From Scilla litardierei (lineage: Eukaryota > Streptophyta > Magnoliopsida > Asparagales > Asparagaceae): DNA of 64,000 nt. The DNA is taken from positions 18,943 to 82,942 of the forward strand of contig JAULAV010008621.1 in the NCBI GenBank assembly GCA_030789695.1. The letters run 5' to 3'. The notes under the pieces are model-generated. The model saw nothing but the letters and a program-made list of their open reading frames with translations, was not told the origin of the DNA and searched no databases. The position numbers and the translations under genes are program-made. Shown here in pieces: positions 37,101 to 50,700 of this stretch (its first letter is position 1; the number at the start of each line of letters is the position of its first letter).

Positions 37101-39928
37101 TTTTTTAGTTGAATATGGCGATCTTCCGGTTCTAACGAACTTTTTAGGAATTATTCTGAGCTCGAAGGTATTTTCTACATTTTATTAGAGATATGGATCT
37201 TTTATTAAATGGTATGATTATTATAGCTTAAGTTTTTCTTCTCTTATTTTTCAATTGAAGATGGCGATCTCCCGGTTCCAATAGACATTTTACAGATCTT
37301 TTTATTAAATGAAATGATTTTCATAGACCACGTTTGTCTTCTCTTATTTTTTAAGTTGAAAATGGCGATCTCACGGTTCCAACAGACATTTTTGCCGATT
37401 TTTCTGACCGCGAGCCTATTTTCTAAATTTTTTGGAAGAAATGGATCGATTTATTAAATGATATGATTTTTGGCATAATTTTTTCTTCTCTTATTTTTAG
37501 TTGAAGATAGCGATCTCTAGGTACCAACTGTTTGCAGATTTTTTTGAGCTCGGAGCTATTTTCTACATTTCATGTAAGAAATGTATCTTTTCATTAAATG
37601 ATATGATTTTTATAGCATAAGTTTGCCTTCTCTTATTGTTCTAGTTGAAGATCGCGGTCTCCCGGTTCCAACTGAAATTTTTTGCAGATTTTTCTTAGCT
37701 CGGGACTATTTTTCTACATTCTCTAGAAGATATGGATCTGTTGATTAAATGATATGATTTTTGGCCTAATTCTGTCTGCTCTTATTTTTCTGTTGAAAAT
37801 TGCGATCACCCGGTTCCAGACATTTTTGATGATTTTCCTGAACTTTGGGCCATTTTCTAAATTTTCCATAAGATATGAATCTTTATATTAAATGATATGA
37901 TTTTTATAGCCTAATTTTGCATTCTCTTATTTTTTTTAATTTGAAGATGGCGATGTCCTGGTTCCAACAGACAATTTTGTGGATTTTCTCAGCTCGTGTT
38001 TATTTTCTGCATTTTCTGAAAGATATATCTTTTTATTAAATGAGAAGATTTTTTGGGCCTAATTTTGGCTTCTCTAATTTTTCAGTCGAAGATGGCGATC
38101 TCCCGATTTCAACCAATATTTTTTCGGATTTTTCTTGGCTCCTGTCTAATTTCCACATTTTCTTGAAGATATAGATCGTTTTATTAAATGATATGATTTT
38201 TTGGCCTAATTGTGTCTTCTCTTATTTTTCAGTCGAAAATGGCGACTTCCGGTTCCAACTGACTTTTTTGCGGACGTTTCTATGTTCAGAGCTATTTTCT
38301 ACATTTTATTGAAGATATGTATATTTATATTAAATGATATGATTTTTATAGCCTAATTTTGTCTTCTCTAATTTTTAAGTCGAATATGGCGATCTCCCTG
38401 TTCCAACGGAAATTTTTGCGGATTTTTCTGAGCGCATGGTTGTTTTATAGATTTTATTGAAGATTTGGATCATTTTATTAAACAATATGATTTTTATGGC
38501 CTAATTTTTTCTCTTAATTTTCAATTGAAAATGACCATCTCCCACTTCCAACAGACATTTTTGCGAATTTTCCTGAGCGCGGAGCTCATTTATACATTTT
38601 CTGGAAGATATGTATCTTTTTATTAAATGATATGATTTTTGGACTGATTTTGTCTTCTATTATTTTTCTGTTGAAGATGGCGATCACTCGGTTCCAACTG
38701 ACATTTTTGCGTATTTTTTGAGCTCGGTGCTATTTTCTACATTTTATGGAAGATATAGAACTTTTTATTAAATAATATGATAGTATAGCTTACCTTAACC
38801 TTTTCTTAATTTTTCAGTTGAAGATGGTGATCTCTCGGTTCCAACGGACATTTTTGCAGATTTTTCTGAGCTCCAGCCTATTTTATACATATTCTGGGAG
38901 ATATGGATCTTTATATTAAATGATATGATTTTTATGGTCTAATTTTATCTTCTCTTATTTCTCAGTTGAAGACGAAGATCTCTCGGTTCCAATAGACATG
39001 TTTCCATATTATTCTGACCTCGGGGCTATGTTCTAAATTTTCTAGAATATATGTAACTTTTATTAAATGATATTATGTTTGTCCTAATTTTGTCTTCTCT
39101 TATATTTCAGTTGAAGATGGCGATCTACCGCTTCCAACGGACATTTTTGCGGATTTTTATGAGCTTGGTGATATTTTCTATATTTTATGAAAGATAAGAA
39201 TCTTTTTATTAAATGATATGATTTTTATAGCATACATTTGTCTTCTCTTATTTTTTCAGATGAAGATAGCAATCTACCCGTTCCAACAGATATTTTTGCG
39301 GATTTTTCTTAGCATGGGACTATTTTTCTACCTTTTCTAAAGATTTGGAAATTTTAATTAAATGATATGCTTTTTGGGCCCAATTTTGTCTTCTCTTTTT
39401 TCAGTTGAAGATAGCGATCTCCCGGTTCCAATTTACTTTTGTGCGGATTTTTTTGAACTCCGGGCTATTTTCTACATTATCTATAAGATGGATCTTCATA
39501 TTAAATGATATGATTTTTACAGCATAATTTTGTTTTCTCTTATTTTTCAACAGAAGATGGAGATCTCCCTGTTCCAACGGACATTTTTACTGTTTTTTTT
39601 GAGCTTGGGGCTATCTTTGTACATTTTCGAAAAGTTATGAATCTTTTTATTAAATTATATGATTTTTGGCCAAATTTTGTCTTTTCTTATTTTTCAACTG
39701 AATATGGTGATCTCCTAGTTCCAACGAACATTTTTGAGGATTATTCTGACCTCGGGGCTATTTTCTAAATTTTCTGGAAGATATGGATCTTTTTATTAAA
39801 TGATTTGATTTTGGCCTAATTTTTCCTTCTCTTATTTTTCAGTTGAAGATGGCGATCTTCCAGTTTCAGTTAATATTTTGCGGATTTTTCTGAATTCGGT
39901 GATATTTTCTACATTTTATGGAAGCTAC
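34148..39928 (+). repeat. ~147-bp satellite, higher-order block B and following
   Basis: About 39 monomers. 34150-38215 aligns monomer by monomer with block C (47740-51880) and, from 34735, with block A: GAAGATGGCAAACT (35355), TTTTGATTATTTTTTGAGC (35685), ATATGCTTTTTGTAGTC (36767), TTTTGATGATTTTCCTGAAC (37830), GTCTAATTTCCACATTTTC (38145). After 38220 it departs from A and C. 39180-39925 matches monomers near 46690, 55770 and 62670. Confidence 0.9.
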
Positions 39929-40275
39929 ACTACAAAAAAATAGTCATTTACAACTTTTATAGGACAACGTTTTTATTTTGGTAGTTGTAATAAATGTTTA
40001 CCACAACTTTTTTCTCTCTGAAAGTTGTAAAAAATGGTTATTACAACTTTTTTCGTGGATAGTTGTAAAAAACGGTTATTACAACTTTTTTCGTGAATAG
40101 TTGTAAAAAATGGTTGTAAATGTTAATTTTGACAATACAACTTTTTTCTCTGAAAGTTGTAAAAATGTTTATTATAGCTTTGTTTATGGATAGTTGTAAA
40201 AAATGGGTATTACAAATTTTTTCCGTGAATAGTTGTAAATGTTAATTTTGACACCACAACTATTAACTATTGCTA
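39929..40275. mobile_element. CACTA-like 5' end with TTACAAC subterminal repeats
   Basis: Starts CACTACAAAAAAATAGTC and carries about a dozen TTACAACTTTTT / AAAGTTGTAAA motifs in alternating orientation. Same family as 33919-34147 but longer, with more internal repeats. No matching 3' end (TTTGTAGTG) was found before the satellite resumes at 45154, so the element is truncated or its end was replaced. Confidence 0.75.
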
Positions 40276-42323
40276 ATGAACAATTTTTTTATTTGGCTAA
40301 AATATATGGTTAGAACATTAAGTTTGAGGAAAAAAATTCTATCAGGGCCATTTTTTATAGTCATGAGATGTTAATATGAAATGGTTAAAAAGAAGAAAGT
40401 GGGTTCATTTGTGCATGAGACAAAAAAATTTGTCTAATGCTACATGTGGCCTGTAATTGACAGATCCATAGGTTAGCAACATTATAAAAAGATATGCATC
40501 GTACTTTGTCATCAATGCTTTTTCCAAATAATCCTTTTTTCTATTTACAAACGTTAATTTAAAAGTAAGAGGGAATTTGACTACGTGGAAGAGGGGGAAA
40601 AACTGCGAACGTAAGACAGCTTCAACAATTTTGAGATCATGATAGAGGAAAATAAAACACTAGCAAGTTACTCAAGTAGGCTGGCCCTAATTCAAACTGT
40701 TGCTCCTCTCTTTCTCCCCTCTCGCCTAGCCCCATCTCGCCCTATCTCCCGATCTCTCTCCCCCATGCCCTGGCTCGTAATCTTCTCTCCCCTAAGCCCA
40801 TCTGGAGCCCTCTTCATGCGCTCTACTCAAGCAATCGTCAACACTCACGCTCTCCTCAGGCGATCGTCAATAGCTCGAGCGATTCGAAGCGCAGTGGCCT
40901 CTCTTATGCTAAGCACCATCGTCGAAACCCAGAAATTTTCATCGTCTTCCCTTTTTGTGAGATCGATCGAGGGTCTTGCTTCTTCGTTGCCGTTCCGCCG
41001 CTCAAGCATTATCCGCTAAGAAAAACTTTGGGTGAGGGTTTCATCGATCTCATTTAAGTTCTAACTCTCGCATATCGGTTGCTTTGAAGCCGTGGGGGCC
41101 ATGGCATGCTTTAACTCACTTGAAGCAGATTAGGGAGGCCTTTTGACAAGTCCACCTTCGTTGTTGATGGATTTGACTCCTCGCTCTCCAATGAAAAAAG
41201 GACTATCCTTTTTTCTCTTCAAAAGGGGTTCTTCCTGATTTCCTTGAGTGTAGTGAATTTTCTTTCAATATCACCAAATTCAGATGAAGCATACCCTAAA
41301 TGCCGAATTTGCTTGATGATCTTTTTTGTGTGTGGGGAAAAACACTAAAAGGAGTTGTTTTTTCAAATATTCCTTTGCACAAGGCAGTGATAAATAAGGT
41401 GAAGAGCTGAAAAATTTTTGATTTTTTAATTGCACAACTATGAATTGTAGGTTTGAAATGAATTAGATTGGAGATTTTATTTTTTTTAATTCTTTGCTTT
41501 GTTCATCTGCTTATCATCATGGTTTAAAAAGTTGGCATTTTTAATTTCATGATTATATGAAAAATAGAGCGTGTCATCAACGATCGTTGGCTTTGTAGGA
41601 CTATTTGTAACCGTAAAGACCCATGCGAGGCTTAACTTTTGTTACAAATTCCATTTGGTGATATTTACTAGGATTTAGGATTTAATTTCCTAAGCAAACT
41701 GAATCCTTATAAATTAGGACATCAATTGTGGTTGATGATTCCATGAGGCTAACGATTATGTGCTTCTATTTGGATTTTGGAAAATTCATAATTAGTATGT
41801 AATTGAATCAGATTCGGGATTAATATTGTGTTGGCTTGTTTTCTTTTCAAGCATGAAGAATTTTAATGCTCTACTTTCGTTTATTTTAATTACTTCTTTC
41901 GTTCTTAACTTATTTTTTTGACAAAAAAAGTAGTGCTTGAAGTCCTAATCATGCTCTATATCAATATATATGACAAGAAATTACGTTACGCGAAACATTT
42001 TACGAGATAAATGGGTGTCTCTAGTTTAACATTTTTAATTAAATCGGGTTCTCTAGTTGATTTCTCTCTGTTTCTGATTGTTTTTATTGGAATTTTGTTT
42101 GAATTTGCAGAAAGAGAAGGCAAAAGTTATTTAAACCTTGCTGTTTGTTGCTGGAATCAATACACTGCTTCAGACCCATTTCAGCTGTCGGCTTCCGACA
42201 GTGATCAGAGGGTCGTTTATCTTCATCTTCCTACCCTTTCGATTTCTCAGTCACAGATTCGTTTACATTATTAACCAATATGAGGTTTATTTTAAATCTC
42301 TCAATGTGTTTATACTGTTTTTT
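40276..42323. other. Unassigned gene-like DNA in composite insertion
   Basis: AT-rich, with a CT-rich block at 40690-41000 that looks like a plant 5' UTR and first exon. An open frame at 40639-41019 (126 codons, rich in Ser, Arg, Leu, Pro) has no motif I recognise and is probably fortuitous. Downstream DNA to 42323 has intron-like composition. It may be host sequence picked up by the CACTA-like element, but no gene can be named. Confidence 0.4.
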
Positions 42324-44025
42324 AATGTGCGTCGACTACCGCGAGTTGAACAAAGTCACCGTGAAGAACAAGTACCCTGTGCCGCGCATCGACGATCTTT
42401 TCGATCAACTCGGGGGTCAAGCATCTATTTGAAGCTGGATCTGAGGACAGGGTACCATCAAGTGAAGGTGAAAGACGAAGATGTTTCCAAAACTGCATTC
42501 AGGACCAGATACGGACATTGGAGTACTTAGTAATGCCGTTTGGTGTGACCAATGCACCCGCGGTATTTATGAGTCTCATGAACCAAGTATTGCATGAATA
42601 CTTGGACAAGTTCGTTGTAGTCTACATCGATGACATTCTCATCTATTTGAAGAATGCGGTGGAGCATGCAGAATATCTCAAGAAGGTTCTCGAGACCCTG
42701 AGAAGACACCAGCTTTATGCCAAACTTAGCAAGTGCGATTTCTGGCTGAATGAAGTGGCGGTTCTAGGCCACGTAGTGTCCAGAGAAGGGATTGCTGTTG
42801 ATCCTGAAAAAGTAGCCGCTGTTCAAAACTAGCCAGTCCCTCGAACGGTGACCGAGATTCGAAGCTTCTTGGGACTCGCTGGCTATTACCGAAGGTTCAT
42901 CAAAGATTCTCAAAGATTGCAGGAGCCATGACGCGATTGACGAGAAAGGACGTGGTGTTTGTTTCGTCAAAAGCATGCGAGGAGGCTTTTTAGGAGTTGA
43001 AGAAGAGGTTGACGACTGCACCTATTTTGATCATTCTAGACCGATCAAGAGGATTCGAAGTCTTCTGTGATGCATCTGGTAAGTGATGCATCTGGTAAGG
43101 GACTTGGATGCGTGCTACATCAGCACGATCGAGTCGTAGCATATGCATCTAGGCAATTGAAGATCCATGAGAAGAACTACCCCACGCATGATCTTGAGTT
43201 GGCAGCAGTGATTTTTGCATTGAAGATTTTGAGGCATTTTCTATTGGGGGAGCACGTGAATATGTTCTCGGATCATAAGAGTCTGAAGTATCTCTTCACT
43301 CAGAAGGAGCTCAACATGCATCAGAGATGATGGATAGAACTCATGGCGGATTATGACATTGAGCTTCAGTACCATCCTGGGAAAGTCAATGTCGTACCTG
43401 ATGCATTGAGTCGTCTACCAACGATGATAACCCTTACAACTCAGTTGAGGTTGCAACAAGAGATCTGGGACATGGGTATAGAAGTGATTCTACCAGGGAT
43501 GACTGCATCTTTGATGGAAATGCATATCCAGTCGACCTTGGTAGAGAGGATCAAGTCTACTCAGATGGACGATGAGAAGCTGCAGAAGATCAAAGATTTG
43601 GTGATAGCAGACCAGATGCCAGAGTTTTAGATTCATGCAGATGGATCCTTGAGGTATGAGGACAGGATATGTGTATCTTCCGGTGCCATTAGAGAGGAGC
43701 TGTTCGAGGAAGCTCACAACTCTCCTTACTCTATACATCCTGGGGGTACCAAGATGTATCAGGATCTGCGACAACATTACTGGTGGCATGGCATGAAGAG
43801 ACGCGTCGCATGGAGCATAGCGAAGTGTATTGTGTGCCAGCAGGTGAAGGCTGAACATCAAAGGACTGTCGGCCTATTACAGCCTTTGCACATTCCGAAG
43901 TGGAAATGGCAGCATATCACGATGGACTTCATGAAAGGACTACCCAAGAGTACGAAGCAAAATGACGATGTCTGGATGATTGTAGATCGATTGACCAAGA
44001 CATAGTCTCATATTTGCATACTTTA
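42324..44025 (+). pseudogene. Ty3/gypsy pol fragment: RT, RNase H, integrase start
   Basis: Opens abruptly at [18 protein letters not shown], with no gag, protease or 5' [14 protein letters not shown], a 1-base frameshift near 42420, [39 protein letters not shown], catalytic YIDDILIY (near 42625), then nonsense TAG at 42830 ([17 protein letters not shown]) and [12 protein letters not shown]. RNase [55 protein letters not shown], then CGA to TGA nonsense at 43328 and [20 protein letters not shown]. Integrase HHCC finger: AHNSPYSIHPGGTKM ... CIVCQQ, then first Asp in MDFMKGLP. It ends in VDRLTKT-stop. Motif order RT-RNaseH-IN is Ty3/gypsy; a Tekay-like chromovirus is possible. Confidence 0.92.
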
Positions 44026-45153
44026 TGACAAGATGCTTCCATACCCTGATGTGTTTCATATTAAGAATGATGGAGTTATATGTTAATTAGAAACATAAGA
44101 TGTTATAGTGTAAGTGAAATTTGTCATGAAGAGAATGGTAGCTTCACAAAAATTAACACCACAAAAATTAACACCACATAGACCAAAGTGCCACATGGAT
44201 CAGCGTGCTACGGAATTATGGGATGCCTCCTCTTGAATACATGGGGGCCACCTCTTGAATCTATGTGTGGTATGATAGACGTCATGGACCTAAGTGCTAC
44301 ATAGACCAGCGTGCCACGAAAATGCCGGGGGCCACCTCCTGAATCCATAGGAGCCACCTCTAGAATTCATGAGTCACATTTTAGGCACGCTGGTATAGAT
44401 GGGATCCCTTATATGTTGCATTGGTTTTCATAACCATTCATATGCATCATGTGCATATCTATGAGGGTCTGCCTTTACTTCATGCTTATTTAATTCTGTA
44501 GCTCTTACTTTCCAATATTTGCTTGTGATGTTGTTTACTTTCCCTGCATGTTAATTCAGTAGAACTTATTTATAGTACTTGTTCCTTGCGTTAATAGTAA
44601 CATGTTTACAGTTAAGTGACCAGACCCGAGGTAGGAATAATAGTTCTAAAACTAGACCATACCTAGCGATGTTAGGATTTCCTACTAGGTCACGCGTTAA
44701 CGTGTCCCATTTTCTTTTTTCAGGTTTCAGAGCAGTACAGCCAGATCAGGCCTGACTCAGGAGTTAGCTTTCAGTTCGTGGTAGAGATGAAATTCTCAGA
44801 GGGCAGCCTCTTCAGTTGGTTCTCAGGGTAGTCTACGGAGTGAGTTGTACTGGTGTGGACCTTTATGTCCTTTTGGAATTTTTATGGGATTTCTTCTGTT
44901 TTTCACTTTTGTATTTGAGGATGAGATGAGGTAAATAAAGAGGTACCTTTGTTTTAATAATAAAGAATGTTGGACTTCTATAGATTGTCTCTTATTTTCT
45001 ATGTTGGAGCATTACTTGTAATTCCCAGCATGTGCACAGTGACTTGCATTATTCATCTTGTAGACTCCTTCTCTTTCTTTTTAACCCGCACTGCTCTAGG
45101 AATACTTGGGACGGATTTGTACTTTCCTGGTATCCTGTGGAGTGAAGCGTTAC
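44026..45153 (+). other. Non-coding tail of composite insertion, possible gypsy LTR
   Basis: No coding motif. 44145-44175 has a direct repeat (CACAAAAATTAACACCA twice) and 44210-44370 has repeated GCCACCTCTTGAATC-type phrases. Around 44610-44960 the text (AGACCCGAGGTAGGAATAAT, CAGGTTTCAGAGCAGTACAG, then AATAAAGAGG and AATAATAAAG) suggests LTR or 3'-end sequence of a gypsy element, with polyadenylation-like signals. Satellite resumes at about 45154. Confidence 0.45.
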
Positions 45154-47739
45154 ATATAGCCAACGTTTGTATTCTCTTATTTTTCAGTTGATGATGACGA
45201 TCTCCCGGTTTCAACAAACATTGTCGCAGATTTTTATTAGCTGGAGACTATTTTTCTACATTTTCTGGAAGATATGTATCTTTTTATGAAATGATATGAT
45301 TTTTTGGCCTACTTTTGTCTTCTCTTTTTTAATTTGAAGATGGTGATCTCCCAGTTCCAATGGACATTTGTACGGATTTTTTTGAGCTCCGGGTTATTTT
45401 CTATATTTTTTTGAATAATATGAATCTTTATATTAACTGATATGAATTTTATAACCTAATTTTGTCGTCTCTTATTTTTTAAGTTGAAGACAGCGATCTC
45501 CCGGTTCCAAAGGACAATTTTGCAGATTTTTTCCAATTCGAGTCTATTTTTCTACATTTTCGAGAAGTTATGGATCATTTTATTAAATGATATGATTTTT
45601 TTGGCCTAATTTTTTATTCGTTTATTTTTCAGTTGAAGATAGCGATCTCCCATTTCTAACGAACATTTTGCGTATTATTCTAACCTTGTGACTATTTTCT
45701 AAATTTTTTGGAAGATATGGATCTTATATTAAATGCTATGATTTTTGGCCAAATTTTGTCTTCTCTTATTTTTAAGTTGAGATGGCGATCTCCCTTCTCC
45801 AACAGATATTTTTGTAGATTTTTATTAGCTTGGTGCTATTTTCTACATTTTAATAGCCTACATTTGTCTTCTCTTTTTTTCAGTTGAAGATAGCGATCTA
45901 CCGGTTCCAATGGACTTTTTTGCGGATTTTTCTTATCTTGAGTCTATTTTTCTACTTTTCCTGAAAGATATGGATCTTTTTTGAAATAAAATAATTTTTG
46001 GCCTAATTGTGTTTTCTCTACTTTTCAGTAGAAGATGACGATCTCCCGATTCCAATGAACATTTTTCCAGATTTTTCTGAGATCCGGGATATTTTCTATA
46101 ATTTCTGTAAGATATGAATCTTCAAATTAAATGATATGATTTTTATAGCCTAATTTTTTCTTCTCTTATTTTTTCTGTTGAAGATGGCGATCTCTTGGTT
46201 CCGACGAATAATTTTGCAGCTCGGTGCTATTTTCTACATTTTATGGAAGATAAAAAACTTTTTATTAAATGATATATTTTATAGCGTACGTTTGTCTTCT
46301 CTTATTTTTTTTCAGTTGAAGATGTTGATCTCTCGGTTCCAACGGAAATTTTTGCGGATTTTTCTAAGCTCTAGGCTATTTTCTACATATTCTGGAAGAT
46401 ATTGATCTTTATATTAAATGAAATGATTTTTATGGTCTAATTTTGCCTTCTCTTATTCTTTTTAGTTGATGATGACGATCTCCTGGTTCCAATGGACAGT
46501 TTTGCGTATTATTCTGACCTTGGGGCATATTCTCTAAATTTTCTGGAATATATGTATCTTTTTAGTAAACGATATGATTTTTGGCCTAATTTTGTCTTCC
46601 CTTATTTTTAAGTTAAAGATGTCGATCTCCTAGTTCCAACGGATATTTTTGCGGATTTTCATGAACTCCGTGTTATTTTCTATATTTTATGAAAAGTAAG
46701 GATCTTTTTATTAAATGATATGATTTTTATAGCCTACATTTTGTCTTCTCTTATTTTTTCAGTTGAATCTGTCGTTCTACTCGTTCAAACATACATTTTG
46801 CGGATTTTTTCGTAGGTTGTGACTATTTTTCTACCTTTTTGGAAGATATAGATATTTTAAGTAAATGATATGAATTTTTGGCCCAATTTTGTCTTCTCTT
46901 TTTTAAGCTGAAGATGGCGATCTCCTGATTTCAATTACATTTGTGCGGATTTTTTGTGCTCTCGCTATTTTCTAATTATCTTAGATATGGATCTTTATAT
47001 TAAATGATTGATTTTTATAGCATAATTTTGTCTTCTCTTATTTTTTCAGTTAAAGATGGTGATCTCTCGGTTCCAACAAACATTTTTGCGGATTGTTTTT
47101 GAGCTCAGGGTTATTTTTATACATTTTTGGGAAGTTATGGATCTTTTTATTAAAGCTTGATTTTTGGTCAAAATTTGTCTTCTCTTATTTTTCAGCTGAA
47201 GATGGCGATCTCTCAGTTCCAATGGACATTTTTTGGATTATTCTAACTCGGGGCTATTTTCTTAATTTTCTGAAAGAAATGGATCTTTTTATTGATTTTT
47301 GGTCTAATTTTGCCTTCTCTTATTTTTAATTGAAAATGACGATCGCCCGATTCCAACTTATATTTTTGCGGATATTTCTGAGCTAGCGTTTCTACATTTT
47401 ATGGAAGATATGTATCTTTTTATAAAATGATCTGATTTTTATAGCCTATATTTTTCTTCTCTTATTTTTTTCCAGGTGAAGATGGTGATTTACCGATTCC
47501 AACAGACATTTTTGCGGACTTTTCTTTGCTTGTGACTATTTTTCTACATTTTCTGTAACATATGAATTTTTATTAGATGATATGAATTTTTGGCCTAATT
47601 TTGTCTTCTCCTTTTTTTGTTGAAGATGTCGATCTCCCGATTCCAACTGACATTTTTATTGATTTTTCATAGCTCTGGGCTATTTTCTATATTTTATGAA
47701 AGATATGAATCTTTTTATTAAAGGATATGATTTTTGGCC

Positions 47740-50700
47740 TAATTTTGTCTTCTCTTATTTTTCAGTTGAAGATGTCGATCTTCCAGTTCCAATGGACATT
47801 TGTGCTGATTTTTCAGTGCTTCAAGCTATTTTCTACATTTATGGAACATATGGATCTTTTTATTAAATGATATGATTTTTATAGCCTAAGTTTGTCTTGT
47901 CTTATTTTTCAGTTAAAGATGGCGATCTCCCAGTTCCAACGGACATTTTTGCGGATTTTTCTGAGCTGGGGGCTATTTTCTATAGTTTATGTAAGATTTG
48001 GATCATTTTATTTAATAAATGATATGATTTTTATAGCTTAAGTTTGTCTTCTCTTACTTTTCAGTTAAAGATGGTAATCTCATATTTCCAACAGATTTTT
48101 TGCAATTTTTTTGAGTTCGGGGCTATTTATACTGTTAATTGAGGATATGGATCTATTAATCAAATGACGATTTTATAGCCTAAGTTTGTCTTCTCTTATT
48201 TTTTTAGTTGAAGATGGCGATCTCCCGGTTCCAACAGACATTTTGCGGAGTTTTCTGACCTCGCACCTATTTTCTATATTTTCCAGAAGATGTGGATTTT
48301 TTATTAAATAATATGATTTTTGGGCATAATTTTGTCTTCTCTGATTTTTTTCATTGAATGTAGTGATCTCCCGGTTCCAACGGACCTTTTTGCAAATTTT
48401 TCTTAGCTCTAAGCAATTTTCTACATTTTCTATAAGCCATTGATCTTTATATTAAATGATATAATTTTTATATCCTAATTTTGGCTTCTGTTATTTTTTA
48501 GTTGAAGAAGATGATTTTCGGTTCTAATAGAAATTTTTGCGGATTTTTCTGAGATCTGGGCTATTTTCTACATTTTCTAAAAATATGGATCATTTAATTA
48601 AATCATATGATTTATTGGCCTTATTTTGTCTTCTCTTATTTTTCTATTGAAGATGGCGATATCCCGGTTCCAACGAACATTTCTGCAAATTTTTCTGAGC
48701 TCGGGACTACTTTTAACAGTTTATTGATGATATGTTTCTTTTAGTAAATGATATGATTTTATCGCCTAATTTTGTCTCCTCTTATTTTTTTAGTTCAAAA
48801 TGTCGATCTCCCGGTTCCGACAGAAATTTTTGCGGATTTTTCTGAACTCTGGCCTATTTTCTACTTTTCTGTAAGATATGAATCTTTATATTAACTGATA
48901 TGATTTTTATGTTGTCTTCTCTTGTTTTTCCGTTGAAGATGGCAAACTCTCGGTTACAACAGACATTTTTGCAGATTTTTCTGAGTTACGCGCTATTTTC
49001 TACATTTTTCTAGGATATGTATCTTTATATTTAATGATATGATTTTTATAGCCTAATTTTGTTTTCTCTTATTTCAGTATAAGATGGTGAGCTCCTGGTT
49101 CCAACGGATATGTTTATGTATTTTTCTGAGCTCGGGGCTATTTTTATAAATTTTCGGGAAGATACAGATCTTTTTATTAAATGATAAGATTTTTGTCCTA
49201 ATTTTGTATTCTCTTAATTTTAAAGTTATAGATGGCGATCTCTTGGTTCCAACGGACATTTTTGATTATTTTTTAGTGCTCGGGGATATTTTTTAAGTTT
49301 ATTAAAGATATGTAACTTTTTATTAAATGATATGATTTTTATTGCCTAATTTTGTCTTCTCTTATTTTTTTCGTGGAATATTGCGATCTCCTGGTTCCAA
49401 TGGTCCTTTATGCGAATTTTCTGAGCTCCGGGAAATCTTCTACATTTTTGTGAGATATAAATCTTTATATTAAATGATATACTTTTTATAACCTAATTTT
49501 GTCTTCTAATATTTTTCTATTAAAGATGACGATCTTTCGGTTCCAATAGAAATTTTTGCAGATTTTACTGAAATCTGGGCTATTTTCTATATTTTATGAA
49601 AGATATGGATCTTTTTATTAAAGGATGTGATTTTTGGCCTAATTTTATCTTCTCTTAATTTTTCTGTTAAAGATGGCGGTCTGCTGGTTCCAACGGACAT
49701 TTCTGCGGATGTTCCTCGCTCGGGACTATTTTCTACATTTTAATGAAGATATGGAACTTTTTATTAAATGATATGATTTTTGTAGCGTAATTTTGTCTTA
49801 TCTTAATTTTCAGTTAAGTATGTCGATCTACCGATTCCAACAGACATTTTTGCGGATTTTTCTGAGAATTTTCTACATTTTTAGTAAGATATTCAGTAAG
49901 ATAAGGATTGTCTATTAAATGATATGATTTTTGGCCTAATTTTTCATTCATTTATTTTTTATTGAAGAGGGCGATCTCCCGGTTCTAATGAACATTCTTA
50001 CAGATTTTTCTGAGCTCTGGGCTATTTTCTATATTTTTGAATGATATGAATCTTTTAATTAAATGAAATGATTTTTATCGCCTAAGTTTGTCTTCCCTTA
50101 TTTTTCAGTTAAAGATCGTGATCTCTCGGTTCCAAAGGATACGGATTTTTCTGACCTCAGAGCGATTTTCTACATTTTCTGGAATTTTTATTTCTTTTAA
50201 TTAAACGATATGATTTTTGGCCTAATTTTGTCCGCTCTTATTTTTCAGATGAAGTTGGTGATCACACGATTCCAACTGATATTTTTACAAATTTTTCTGA
50301 TTTACAGGCAATTTTTTATATTTTCTATAAGATATGTATCTTAATATTTAACGATAGGATTTTTATAGGCTAATTTTGTCTTCCTTTATTTTTCAGTTGA
50401 AGATGGTGATCTCCCGGTTACAACGGAAATTTTTGCTAATTTTTCTAAGCTCGGTGTTATTTTCTTCATTTTATTGAATTTTGGATTATTTTATCAAATG
50501 ATATGCCTTTTGTAGTCAACTTTTGTTTTTCCTTATTTTTTGTTGAAGATGACAATCTTTTGATTCCTACGGAAATTTTTGCCCATTTTTCTTAGCTCGG
50601 GGCTATTTTTCTACATTTTTCAATGATATGGATCTTTTTATTAAGTGATATGAATTTTTTGCCCTAATTTTGTCTTCTCTTATTATTTTTTCGCTAAAAT

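Noticed and set aside
40639..41019. 126-codon plus-strand ORF in CT-rich DNA
   Set aside because: No recognisable domain, low-complexity Ser/Arg/Leu/Pro make-up, and downstream stops; kept only as unassigned gene-like DNA.
41100..41250. A peptide resembling an RNA-binding domain start (VVDGFDSSLSNE)
   Set aside because: Too short and without the RNP motifs that should follow; chance resemblance cannot be excluded.
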